From the NCBI GenBank assembly GCA_019633425.1, contig WSUB01000014.1:62001-126000 (forward strand): 64,000 nt of DNA, read 5' to 3'. The translations under genes were made by a program, and so were the position numbers. Positions 32,368 through 43,575 of this stretch are shown piece by piece (within the stretch, counting starts at the first letter, position 1; every line of letters starts with the position of its first letter). Below the pieces are notes generated by a model. It saw nothing but the letters and a program-made list of their open reading frames with translations, was not told the DNA's origin and ran no database searches. The stretch comes from Tulasnella sp. 424. Lineage: Eukaryota; Basidiomycota; Agaricomycetes; Cantharellales; Tulasnellaceae.

Positions 32368-33768
32368 CTATATGTCTACGTCTGCGAGAGCTCGAGAAGC
32401 CAGCTCGAAGAAAACGAAAGTCGCGCCATTGGCGAACGGTGATCTGAGGCAAGCGGAGAGAGCGATGTTAGCATCGTATTATGACTGGATAAAAGATGAC
32501 GGACCGAATGAGAGTGGGGATAAGGCCTCGGCTGAACCCGTTGATGCCTTCGGTTCGCCACACTTTTCGGACGCAATCGAGGGTGGACTTGTATTTCTTG
32601 CTCTCTCCAGCGAACCCATCTGTTTGCATCCGTGACTTGATCACATCTATTGAGGTGGTCAGAATGGTATCAGTCGTCTGGAATCTCCAATAAAAGGCCG
32701 GGGATTGCAAACAAACCGATAGGGTAAATGAATGCCCACAGCTATATGATCATGGGTTCATATTAGTCACTGTCAACGCTTCAGGAATTGAAAATTCATC
32801 GTACAGCGTAACCGGCAGCAGCGCCAAAGAGGACAGCATAACCTGGGCTGACTTCGGATCGTTTGATCCCACGAGAAGCCATGTGTCGTTGCACCAGCTT
32901 CTCATATGCCCAGAAATATACACCGTAACCAACTGCCTCACGATAAAGCGTGACGACTTGACCCTTGTAGATACCAGCAATGCCGTAGTTCCTGTAGATC
33001 TTCCTGACCGCGTCCCAGGGTCCGTTGTAAATCTTATTTTCGTTACCCTGAATCTGGAGACCTACAAGGAATGGTCAAAAACTGTGCTCTCACGAGTAAG
33101 GAATCGAGCTGAAGGATACTTACGTATACGAATATGCTCCACTGGTCCAGAGACAACACCGTTCGACAACCCAGCAGCGACACCAGCCGCTACTAGCTGC
33201 CCACTAGACAACAGCTTGCCATCAGGACCCCCTCGCCCTGCTTCCACGTTTCGCTTGGCCAGCCATCGTTTCATTGACTCGACGGCGCCGAATTGAATGG
33301 AAACGCAAACACCGATACCCAGCAGTGGTGATAAGGTACCCTGAGCGACGGAACTCCGTGAGGTGGGTGTGGCGCTGGAGGACACGTCGACGCACCTTGT
33401 AGAAAGCGAGAGGCCCTTCGTTCTTTAAAATACCACCTGCGCATGACAGCATACCGCTGTAAGTGCCTGCAGGGGCAGTTTGCATGCGCTATTGCATAAC
33501 GGCACTGAGAAATGCGCTTGGTAAACAAAAAGCTGTTGTTCTCGTACCACTTTCACTGCAGAGCAATAAGAACCCAAGTCAAAATCAATCCCCATCATTC
33601 AGGCATAATTGCTCACCGATATCAAAAGGCTGGCCAACTAGCACCTAGAGAAGGGGACGAGAGACTTGGTCAAACATCGTGGCACCCGAACGCCCAAGCG
33701 AATCTTGCCTGAGCAACTCCTCCTGCAGTCCCAGAGAGGATATCTTTTACTGGACTTGATTTTGACAT
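32368..33768 (-). CDS. Mitochondrial inner-membrane carrier, Ymc1/Ymc2-like
   Basis: Predicted SLC25-family transporter of the mitochondrial inner membrane, about 300 residues. It has three repeats with carrier signatures: QPFDIVKVRMQ, SGPVEHIRIRLQ (a modified signature) and YPIDVIKSRMQ. Other family blocks are FYKGTLSPLLGIG and SPFANGATFVFFELASR. The second repeat and the GTAGGVAQVLVGQPFD start are most like Ymc1/Ymc2 carriers, linked in yeast to glycine or amino-acid metabolism; the substrate is not proven here. Exons include 33768-33709, 33644-33617, 33555-33548, 33488-33396, 33340-33124 and 33061 onwards, then short exons to the stop at 32368. Intron 1 has a GC-AG border (CAG|GCAAGA) and exon 3 is only 8 nt, yet phases agree and the signature is restored. 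It is convergent with utp13. Confidence 0.85.
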
Positions 33769-33966
33769 GGTTGCGTGGATGAGAGAGCAAGTGCGTGCAA
33801 GGAGTGCAACGTTGTGAACGAACGGGGAACGTAACGAGAGTCAAGGAACAAGTTTGTCGGCCGACACGCCCTGTTTTGGGTAATTTGTCCTTCCCAATGA
33901 GGATATCATCACGTAAGCAAACGAAGATAAAATGTAAACAGACAGCGAGTACGACAAAAGTTACAT

Positions 33967-35959
33967 CTAAATCGAGGAAAGATGATTGGATATCATAGTC
34001 CACACCTTTTCGCTGCTCTTCCCGACGCTTGCAAGAGAGGGGGAACTCGTCAGGTTCTCGAACCAACCACCCAACAATCGTTTGACAGACTTACTTCATG
34101 GACCCGACGTCCGCTGGCTTCACCCACTTGGAACCTTCTTTAGCCGAGGGAAAGGAGTCGAGGGAAATGGAAACGAGGACGACGAAGTAGGTCTTGCGGA
34201 TGTGAGAGAACAGATGGAGGAAATCGCCAACGACCACCGGCAAAGCGTCTTTCGAATCCACTTGTGGCATGGCTTTCTTGACTACAGCTCGCGTCGCTTT
34301 CAGTCGCTCGGGTAGGCCTGGCTCTTCTTCTGCCAAGTCGGTTGTAGGGAATTCCCAGAGTCCAGCCAAGAGGCCTGGAACAACACGGTCAGTGAGTGAA
34401 CTTGAGGGATCCTGGACGGAAACACCAACCTTTCGCGGGTCGTTGAGACATCAAAACCCGCTCTTGTTCTCCGGACTTGACCTGGAGAACTGTCACCACA
34501 CTCGCTTCTCTTCTCTGGGCCTTTTTGATGACCTTCATCGGGAAACGAGTGACTGCCTTTCCGTTGTCTGGAAACGGTTCGCAGACATTGCACATGTCTT
34601 CGATGTCAGGCAGAGTGTCGGCAGCCTATAGTGATAAAAGGTGCATGAGGTTAGACTTGATAAATTTGGGTCGAGCAGATACGAGCGCACCGTCTCATTT
34701 GCCAGTCGATATGCCGCACATCCATCCTTTAATGGACAGCTCCCGCAGGCGGGATTCTGTGGTTTGCATATGGTGCTACCCAATTCGATGAACGCTTGAT
34801 TTAGGTCTCCAGCTCGATCGGTCGTTTTGACGAGTTTTGATGCTGCATTCCAGATCAAGTCCAAAGCCGCTTTCTTTGGCTGTGCGTGTATCGCGAGCAG
34901 GCGAGCAAAGAGCCGTTGAACGTTGCCGTCGACCTAAATGGTAGTGCGAAGTATTGAGTTGCAGCCGTTAGAGAAATGAATGGGAAATTCTTACAGCAGG
35001 AGCTTTGACACCGTACGCAATCGAACAGACAGCACCTGACATCCAAGCACGCATTCATTAAGCCGCACGACGCCTCTTCATCGTTAGCTAGTACACACCT
35101 GCTGTGTATCTTCCAACTCCAGGAATCTCCTTTTCCATCACCGCTACGTCCTTGGGTAGCCGTCCGTCAAAGTCCTTGACGACTTTTTTGGAGGCATCAA
35201 GGAGAGCTTTCGCTCGTCTATAGTATCCCAACCCTTTCCACAGTGCATTGACTTCCTCGATGTCGGTCACGTCCGCCAGATCTTTGATAGTAGGAAACCT
35301 GACGCGTCGGAAGGGAGTTTAGCGCCGCTCTTCAACTCCGTTTGCAGGCAATGGGCACCCATACCGTTCCAACCAGGCATTATAGTAAGGTATTACGGTG
35401 GTCACCTATTTCGAAGGGCGTTAGGGAACAAGCAATATGCACCTGGAAGAAGGAAACCCCGAAATACCTGAGTTTGTTGCAACATAATCTCAGAAACTAG
35501 CACTTCGTATGCTCTTTGCGCTTTCTCTTCTTCGGACAACGACGAGTCATACTCCTTCCTCCAAGGCATTGCTCTCGTATCTCGAACAGAGTCGAACCAC
35601 TCCAGTAAGTCTCCGATCAAAGGTTTGACTTTGTCCGCACTATGGAGGGTTTGGGCATGAGGAACGGAGTCGCCAGCCACCGCCAGCTCATCGTCAACCT
35701 CCGAATCTTCCAGGGGCCTCTTTTTGGTCTTCGGTTTCTTATCTTTGGGTCCTTTCGACCCGCGTTTATTTTGCGGCTCAAATTCGACGATATCGTCGTC
35801 GTCGTCCGATATGATTGTGAAGTCTTCGTCGGTAATGACGCGTTTGCTATTGGTTTTCCGCTTTTTTGCTGGCCGCGCGTCAAGTTCTACAATTTCTTCA
35901 TCAACGTCCAAGCCAGTATAATGTACAACTTTGACTGTTCTTGAGCTCTTTCTGGACAT
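33967..35959 (-). CDS. A/G-specific adenine DNA glycosylase (MutY/MYH)
   Basis: Base-excision repair enzyme that removes adenine mispaired with 8-oxoguanine; 517 residues. Eight exons with consistent phases: 35959-35468, 35405-35365, 35298-35099, 35035-34995, 34933-34691, 34625-34430, 34374-34095 and 34027-33967. Residues 1-100 are a basic/acidic nuclear-type extension. The catalytic core follows: SEIMLQQTQV with the catalytic Glu, helix-hairpin-helix MEKEIPGVGRYTAGAV, VDGNVQRLFAR with the catalytic Asp, and the 4Fe-4S ligands CKPQNPACGSCPLKDGC (C-x6-C-x2-C-x5-C). The C-terminal MutT-like domain reads GLLAGLWEFP and LFSHIRKTYFV. Reading through exon 7 gives an early stop at the splice donor; the donor GTAAGT and a last exon giving NVGKSSEKVWTMIS restore the family's C-terminus. 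Confidence 0.92.
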
Positions 35960-36165
35960 GGGTGGGTACTAAAGGAGGAGAGGGGATAGAGGTGGTTTTG
36001 GAAACGGGTCGCGCAAACGCGAACTTGCAGCCACCCAAACAAACGGAAGCCAAAAGGACCTCCCCATCGCGAACCACGTTAACGGATGCTCGTGCCACTC
36101 AATCCATGAATAAGATATGGGTAGATATCTGCTAGGGTAAAGAATTGGTTCTATCCTAATGACAA

Positions 36166-37101
36166 TTATGGTTCCGTCGATTCGGACTGGGCCACCTTCA
36201 GCGAGCCAACACCGAAGGGAGACGCCCCACGGCTGACGAGGTTTTGAACAGCATCCTTCATCAACTCGTCCCTCTCCTTCCGCTTCTGCATGACCTTCTC
36301 CAATATGTGCCCGCGGTTGCTCATGGCGCGCTTGGACAACATACCCGTCCTTGGATCCTGCTTCATCTCCTTCCTGTACTTCTCGTACGTCTTGGTCTGG
36401 AACATCTTCTCCATCCAAGCTTCGTGATCGTCCCTTTCCTTCGCCGTCATGTCCTCCACGGCGTTCGGATAGATGAAGGGTTCTACCAGACCGACGACCG
36501 CTCGTTTGTACGTCGTCTCGAGCCCTCCAATCCGCTTCGTCTCCGTTCGGTGTCCGTCAACAAGCGTTCGCTTGAGAGGAGCGATATAATTGTCCGTGCG
36601 GATGTAGGTGCACTCTACGCCATAGACGGCAGAGAGGTAGGAGCGAACGTCGTTTTTGGTGATTGATCGAGGGATTCGGAAGGTAGCTTCGTAAGGATTG
36701 TAGGGTTGACCTTTTGGTGTGTGGTTGCGCATGAGACGGAATACCATGTTGGGGAGGTAGATCTTCTGGCCGACAACTTCGGTCTCTGGTTCTGCATCTG
36801 GGTCGGATGGGGTTCTTGTCTGGGTACCGCGTACCCGCCTTCTCCTCCTGGTGGTCTTCTCCAGCCACTCCTTATACGAAGGAGTTGCACCGTCAGGCTG
36901 TAGGAGCTCTCCTTTGGCTTTCAGAAGCTCATAACGAGCTCGGTCCTGGTCCACATTGGTTTGACCCTTCTGTTCGCGACGGAGAGCGACTTGTAGCGGG
37001 AGTGACGCTTTCTGCGCAGCTTTCGCTGTAGCTTTTGGTGGTTGTGTGGAATATGAACGAGATAGGATAGTGAAGGCCTGGCGACTTGCTTTCGATGCCA
37101 T
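36166..37101 (-). CDS. mrp20: Mitochondrial large-subunit ribosomal protein uL23m
   Basis: Single-exon coding region of 311 residues, starting at ATG 37101. The N-terminus is basic and Ser/Thr/Arg-rich (MASKASRQAFTILSRSYST), a likely matrix-targeting presequence. The central part has IYLPNMVFRLMRNH, then EATFRIPRSITKNDVRSYL, VYGVECTYIRTDN and TYKRAVVGLVEPFIYP, as in uL23m (yeast Mrp20, L41). It should act at the polypeptide exit region of the mitoribosome. It shares a 179 bp divergent promoter with the glycosylase gene at 37281. Confidence 0.85.
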   Translation of the reverse strand: MASKASRQAFTILSRSYSTQPPKATAKAAQKASLPLQVALRREQKGQTNVDQDRARYELLKAKGELLQPDGATPSYKEWLEKTTRRRRRVRGTQTRTPSDPDAEPETEVVGQKIYLPNMVFRLMRNHTPKGQPYNPYEATFRIPRSITKNDVRSYLSAVYGVECTYIRTDNYIAPLKRTLVDGHRTETKRIGGLETTYKRAVVGLVEPFIYPNAVEDMTAKERDDHEAWMEKMFQTKTYEKYRKEMKQDPRTGMLSKRAMSNRGHILEKVMQKRKERDELMKDAVQNLVSRGASPFGVGSLKVAQSESTEP

Positions 37102-37280
37102 TTCTTGCTTGCTGGGCGGATCCGAAATTTCAGAGTAGGCAATATTTGTCGACGCGGCGTGTTGGATTTGCTCAGGGTCTTCCTCTCTGCTTTACTAAGC
37201 TTCACGTCCTCGGCTCCGAATATATGAGACCGCGACTCCCTCTTTCAAACACCTTCCCTCCCATCTCCCGCGTCGTTAAA
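37102..37280. promoter_or_regulatory. Short bidirectional promoter, uL23m / Mag1-like
   Basis: Only 179 bp separate the start codons of two divergent genes, so the promoters must overlap. No specific binding site is claimed. In-frame ATGs upstream of 37281 exist for the right gene (for example the one encoding MRPRLPLSN), so a longer N-terminus is possible. Confidence 0.55.
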
Positions 37281-39040
37281 ATGGCCTCTACTGGACGTAC
37301 TACGCGCGCTAGCACTCGAGCACTAGCTACTGGCGCGAATCTCTCAACTCCATCGACTCCAACCCCTTCCTTAAAACGAAAGAAATCGCTCAAGGAGGGT
37401 GAAGCAAATCCCGCTCCAGCAAAGAAGAAATCTGCAGTTTCTACGTCCAAGAAAGACCCAGACGCAGGTTCTGATGATCAAAACAGTGGCTCACCTTCAA
37501 GCTCAGCTGCCACAGTCGAAAATAATAGTGGGCCAGCGCCAAAAGTCGACGTCATTCCGGCGACGCTGTCCTTTGACTTTGCTGAAGCCAAGAGACACCT
37601 CATCAACGCGGACTCAAGATTCGAGAAACTCTTTAGCAAACTGACATGTCGACCTTATGAGGAGCTTGCCGCGGTCGAGCCGTTCCAGTAAGACTTGGAC
37701 TCTCTTGCTCCAGTCGCGCGGCATGCTTACGTCGTTGTTCACCTCCAGGACATTGGCTTCCTCTATTCTGTGCGTTACTGCTTCACTCAGGCGGGTCTTT
37801 GCTGATTTTTTGGCGTCGTCGCAGAGGACAGCAGATCTCGTGGAAAGCTGCTCGCAGCATCAAACACAAGTTCATCCGCCTCTTCGACCCATCACTCCCC
37901 GAGGCGCCTCCAGCTCCGGGGGATAAGTGAGTAATTCCAACACTACTTCCATATAGCTTTGGTGGAACTTATATCATTCCAAAGGCAGATAGACTTCTTC
38001 CCCTCACCCCAAGCAGTCGCCACTGTGAATCCGGCCGCCCTTCGGTCAGCCGGGTTGAGCGCCCGCAAAGGGGAATACAGTGAGACCATCTCCTCTTCCC
38101 CCACTTAACCAACTTGCAAATACGTCATCTGTCCTAGTCGTGGATCTAGCGACTCGTTTTTCCGACGGTCGGCTCTCCGCGAAGAAGCTTGCGGAAGGTA
38201 CTGACGAGGAGGTGTACGACATGCTCATCGAGGTCAAAGGTGTGGCACCGTCGATTCGAGAAGGACCCAGCCCCTCACTGACGTATTGACATGGAAGGCA
38301 TTGGACCTTGGACCGTCGAGATGTTCTCCATCTTCTCTTTAAGACGACCGAACATCCTCCCATGCGGGGACCTCGGTGTTCAAAAGGGCGTTCTCCGCTG
38401 GGTTCTCGCCTCTCACTCCCCTAAAGACGCAGCACACCTCAAGATTGCCCCAGAAAGGCTCCCAGGGAACTCGGAAGAGGATGGACAAGGGGTGGGAGCC
38501 TCTTCCAATGGTAGTGGGATGGAGACACCGGTCGCTTCTCCCGCCAAGGAAGGCAACCCGGACGAAGATGCCGACGGGACCTCCATCCTTCCAACCCCCA
38601 AAGCCTCTGCGAACCCTCCAGTAACGCCGAAGAAACAGAAAGCCAAAAAGGCAGCTATTCCTCCAACGCCGTTCACTCCTTCCGTCTTTACATCAGGACC
38701 AATGGGAGCACCCGTCACTCCTATCCCTCTGCCGGACGGCTTGACGGTCGGCGGCTTGAAATCGAGGCTTGCGGGGAAGAAGACAAAGTACGTTTTAATG
38801 AAACGAATTTGGAGTTGTCCGAAATTGACCGGCCCGGCGTTCTTTGCTTTTAGGAAAGGTCTGTACCTCACGCCTGAGGAGATGCAAGCCCTAACGGAGC
38901 CTTGGGCTCCCTACCGGTCGATCGGTGCGTGAACACTTGGCTTTCGATCTGATCCGTCATCGTCCGGCTGACCTCTTTTTCCTCCACCTCAAGCGGTATG
39001 GTTCATGTGGAGTGTGATTGATGATGGCGTGATTTCGTGA
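37281..39040 (+). CDS. mag1: DNA-3-methyladenine glycosylase (Mag1/AlkA type)
   Basis: Base-excision repair glycosylase that removes alkylated purines; 444 residues. Eight exons with consistent phases: 37281-37687, 37749-37769, 37825-37926, 37985-38079, 38138-38239, 38298-38787, 38854-38924 and 38994-39040. The N-terminal ~85 residues are basic and disordered (likely nuclear). The HhH-GPD fold shows SILGQQISWKAARSIKHKF, helix-hairpin-helix VKGIGPWTVEMFSIF, and LPCGDLGVQKG with the catalytic Asp. A disordered insert of about 110 residues (PTPKASANPPVTPKK, PIPLPDGL) separates this core from the C-terminal helix block LYLTPEEMQALTEPWAPYRS. Exon 2 is only 21 nt. The start is chosen at ATG 37281 (AAAATGG context). 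Confidence 0.88.
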
Positions 39041-39347
39041 ACGGGGACTCGTGGGGACCCTTGGATCTAGAGACATTTACGCCAAGAGCGAAGCGATCAT
39101 ACAAACACATTTGGACGCAGTCACCTATGTAGTAACAGAGAAAGACCTATTTGGACAAGTCCTGGCTGAGTGAACCCAGTATAAATAGGAAGCACAAAAA
39201 AAAACACGAGAACAATCCAAATGATGGCATATATCCTTAAACCATGATCCAACAATAACAGCACACGAGGAGGTAAATTAAAACCGGAACTAGACCGCTT
39301 AGCTACTCAATGACGAGTATTTTTGGGTATCCAACGTCACATGGGGT

Positions 39348-42300
39348 TCACCAAGCTTCGGGCATAAGCCCGATATCGCCACTCCAGCCAGTGTTCATAG
39401 GGATGAAGATACCATCGTACGCATTGCTCGGCATACCAAGATCCGAAAGGTTCTGAAACCGGGCCGTTAGCTTGTGTGAACGAAATGAGGTGGAAATCCA
39501 TACCGCTTCTTGAAGCCACATAGGTATGTTGGTCGGACTGAAAACACCGTCCGGCCAGCTGAATCCAAAGTCCTCCAAGGAGAAGTTGGTTGCTTGAGCC
39601 TGGGGTTGCGGTTCCCCGTACGGACCAACCAGAGCTTCTCCCGGGCCGGCAAGGGGCGGAGTAGGTTGAATGGATTGCATCCCAATCTTGCGACGGAGGT
39701 TTGCGAGCATGAGGCGAATGGTAAGAGCGTATCTAGGATTGTAGGCACAGGGATGAGTGAATTGGATTGCAGGCAAATCTGAATGGCTCCGACAAACCTC
39801 TCAGCAGCAACCTCGGACAACAATTGCGCCAGTTGTTCGACTTGTAATGTGATGGCATTGATGTCGACCTCCCCAGGGAACAGGTTGGCGATCTTGAGTA
39901 AGAAAAGTCCAGAGAAGGCGGCGGTGACCAAACTGTCATGCACCGCGTATCGGAGAGCAGCCCTGTACATTCGAACGATTGTGAGCATTGACGGACAACC
40001 GGCTTAGAAATAGCACGACATACCTATACTCTGGCGACTGGAGGAAAGTCGCTAGGCAGTTCGACGCAGCTTCTTTAGCTTGGAAGGCGAGTTCTCTTTG
40101 CTCGAATGGCATCTTGTCCCAGTTTACGCCTCTTAGAGCAACGCATACGAGCCACACTTTGGCGAACATGAGCTCTCCCGAAAGAATTTTTCGCATAAGA
40201 GAATCTTCGTCCATTGCTGGTCCTAAGAAATTCGATTTCAAGTGAGACGGGGCGCAAATAGGAAAACGTGAGTATGCGGAGAAGCCACGTACGATGCAAC
40301 GCGTCGCACTCCCCCCACCACTCCTCCAGGGCCGTATTGGCCCTTCGCACAAACGCTAGTGTGCTATGATTCACCTGACCATTGAAAGGAGAGAGTGTCT
40401 CGTAGATTTGGGCTGAGAATCCAGATCAATGGGTCAAAATATAGATCCATCAGGGGCGCGAGAGAGACTTACTCTTCTGGGCAATCAATTCAACCAGCGA
40501 GACCAAGCGGACGTCCGTAGGTGAGGCCATAGGATGGGCCAACAGCAGGCGACAATGCCGCACTGAAGTCTCGTCCCGGAGAATGATTGGTCGACCAGTC
40601 CCGAGTGACATTCTAACAAACAGCTGAGCTTAGATGAACTGCTCTCCAACGATAAACGAGGTCGTGGACTCACTGATGGTCGAACCAATACAGGCACAGC
40701 CAAATTCGAGCGGATACCACTGAGAGGTTTCCGTTAGCATTGAGGAATGTAGCTCGTCTAAAATCAGAACAGCGAGAGACATACCAAGGTCCCGTTCCTC
40801 CTCGTCGGACCGCTTCTTGCTGCTGGGTTCTGCAAGCTTCTCCAAGGCCCGGTGAAGGCCCAAGTCCAGAGCCATTCTCATTGCGTGGCCGCTGGGGAGC
40901 CAGCCATTTGTGCTCCAAGCCGCCAGTAGCAGCATTGCTAAGAAGTCGGGCACGTTAGATACAATTCAGTAATGTATAACTCTGAGCCGTACCTTGAACC
41001 GCTTCCTTCCGTACCACAGGGCCGAAGAGGGTCGAACGTGCAATGCCTAGTGGATCACGGTGAGACCGAGGGGCAAAAAAGACCAAGTAAGGATGCCAGT
41101 ACCTTGGGCTTCTTCGAGGCATCTATGGAAAGTGGCTGACGGAGGACCTGTGAGAATAGAGCTTTAGATCGACCATGAGGCGTCGAGAGACTGAGAAGGA
41201 CCAACCTGTTCCAGCGCGGATCTTGCTAGCGACGGCTAGGATGGCGTCGAAGCAGAATGGCGTCCGATCTCGCAGTCCCTCGAAAGTGTCATACGCAGGA
41301 TCAAAGAGGGGGATGAAGAGGTGGCAACCAGAGAAGAAAATGGTGTAAAGCTCCCGAGCCTCGCTCTCAGCGACGAGACCCTTCATGGAACGGGACATTA
41401 GTACGAAGTTTGGCGGACCACATGGCAAACTAAATCAACTCACTTTATCTAGGACGTTGGGGAAGGCGTTGCGGGGTGTCGGTTCGACACGTTTACGCTT
41501 TTTGCTACGGGTAGACACGGTCATATCGAACAAGTCAGGAGGATGGAAACGAAGGGAGGTTCCCAAAAAAAATTGGAGCGTACCGTTGGCTTGATAACGG
41601 TGCGGCGGCGGCTTCTGCGGCAGCATTTGCTAAGCCTTGGAGGGCTTCTATCGGGGCGTTCAAGGACGATCTTGGCAAAGTTTCTTCGGATTCATCGTCG
41701 GAAGACGGGGCCGTTGACGGGACGATGCCATACGTAGCGAATTTATGCGGAGGCGGCGCGAATCCCGGGAGCGGAGGAAACTTGGGCGGGGGCTCGACTA
41801 CACGAACAGGGAGTGACCTTTCATCTGAAGGGGGGTAATAGGAAGGACCGGACCCGTTGGTTGCAAGAGGAGATATTGAACTGGGGAACCCCGAGATCTC
41901 CGTTGGAGTCGGGGGAGGATAGGATTGCTGTGCTCCGTTTGAAGCTAAAGGACCCGTCTGGGCACTAGGAAAGGTGGGGTTCTGCGCCGATTGAGGGCTG
42001 GCCCCAGGCTGGAGGGCACCTAAGATGCGGTCGAGAGATGATTGCATGCCGATCATTTGACTTTGCATTACAAGATATTGGCCCTCGAGACGAGAAAGAC
42101 GTCTATTGTTGACATTGTAAGGATAGATCGGGTTGTTGTCAGTAACACTAGGAAATGCGGGGTTGTCGATCGAGGGGTGGTTTGGATGCAGTGTAAGACG
42201 TACTCGAGGCCTTGGCCATTGCCTGCGGGGTTTTTCTTTTCTGGTTTCTCGAATACGCATGGAGTACCACTCAGCTGGCATCGACGACATGGCGACTTTT

Positions 42301-42671
42301 ACAAATCAGAAAGACCACGTTAGGGATCCATGTCAATCTTGGCCCCCCACACGGAGCAGACAAGGCTCTCATAATAATTGACAGGTTGATTGACATACCT
42401 CTCCCTCGCACCGATTCTTTCCTTTCCTACATGCTGTACAAGCTCTGGCGCCTCGCTTTGGGATATGAGATTGCGGACCGTTCGTGCCATTTGCTCCGTT
42501 GGTGACCTCGGACGGCCCGGATTGAGCACTCGCCTGTCCGTCCGGATACTGTTGAGCCGGGGCGTCCGAGGAAGAGAAGCTCGTCCGCTTGCGCTTGTGG
42601 GATGAGGCTTGGTACAGCTGTTGAGTGTGGTCTGAGCTCATCGAGACCGATTCAGACGGTGACAAGGACAT
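39348..42671 (-). CDS. Zn2Cys6 transcription factor with fungal-specific regulatory domain
   Basis: Predicted nuclear regulator on multiple exons. The zinc cluster is split by the first intron: ACTACRKGKNRCEGE from 42409 upward and SPCRRCQLSGTPC after the intron near 42290, giving the canonical C-x2-C-x6-C-x5-C-x2-C-x6-C. A short coiled-coil dimerisation segment follows (RRLSRLEGQYLVMQSQMI). The middle and C-terminal exons match the fungal-specific transcription factor domain style (FFSGCHLFIPLFDPAYDTFEG, QAMLLLAAWSTNGWLPSGHAMRMALDLGLHR). The tail ends at the stop at 39348. The start could be ATG 42671 (MSLSPSES) or 42641 (MSSDHTQQ). The target pathway is unknown; no adjacent catabolic cluster was seen. 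Not all internal splice sites were fixed. Confidence 0.82.
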
Positions 42672-43575
42672 GCAGGAGTCGGTTAAGAGGGGCGGAGGGA
42701 AAGGCAAAGCCTTGTACCGCTCTTCCCGTCTACTTCGAGATTTAGAGGGTCTGCCAATCGATTACAAACACTGGTTCGCAGTCACGCGCTCGCCCCGTCC
42801 ACCCCTTACCGCCGAGTTCCCGGGTATTTCCCTCGACGACAATATGGCCAAATCCCGATACCGCGGTCTTCTCCCATTCCATCCCCGAGCTCACTACCAT
42901 CCCGGACATCTCGACAGCGACGACGGCGACAACGGCATCAACCACACATCGTTACCCAAATCACGGCCAACTGCAGCAGTGGAATCCTCCTCTTTTCTTG
43001 CCCAACTCGTATCGCCCCAGCTGGAAACTCGTCGGCATCGCCCCACCTTCTCGCGACCTCACAACTTACCCATTCAATACACCTTCCAACACGGGCGGTA
43101 GCGGTTAATCCTCTGTCTCGACCCTCCGGTTTATGTGGAGTCTGCATCCCACTGCGTTGGCCAGTTGTAGCCAGCGAGCTTCTCTCATTCCCAATCGACG
43201 CCTTTAAAGCTAAGAGCCAAACAACACGCGGCCCGTATCCAATGTCTCGCTCTCCCGACACTCCGACGACATCCCGCGGTCGACGTGCCCATTGGTTCCA
43301 TGGCTTAAATACGGTTACTAGCGAGAATGGACGAAGGCTTCACCGAGCACCATCCCTGACGATTCTTCATAACATTCCCTCACGACGGGGCTTCTCAGGC
43401 CATTCTCCACCATGCCGTGGTCCTGGGAAGCGCAGGGAAAATCTCTCTCGAAGGTAGCGTTACTTGCGAACGAAACGGATTGGATTTCGGAAGAATGCTT
43501 TCGACAGGCCCAACAATTTCCAAAAGTCCCGACCAACCAGTCTACTTCTGGAAGCAGGGGGATGCGGCCGCCCCA
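42672..43575. other. Intergenic region upstream of the Zn2Cys6 gene
   Basis: About 0.9 kb between the start of the Zn2Cys6 gene and the stop of the eIF5-mimic gene, both on the minus strand. It probably holds the promoter of the former. The + frame 42625-43101 overlaps the first exon of the real gene and has no recognisable domain. No gene seen. Confidence 0.55.

Noticed and set aside
42625..43101. 158-codon + strand frame
   Set aside because: It overlaps the first coding exon of the Zn2Cys6 gene on the other strand and has no domain or family signature.
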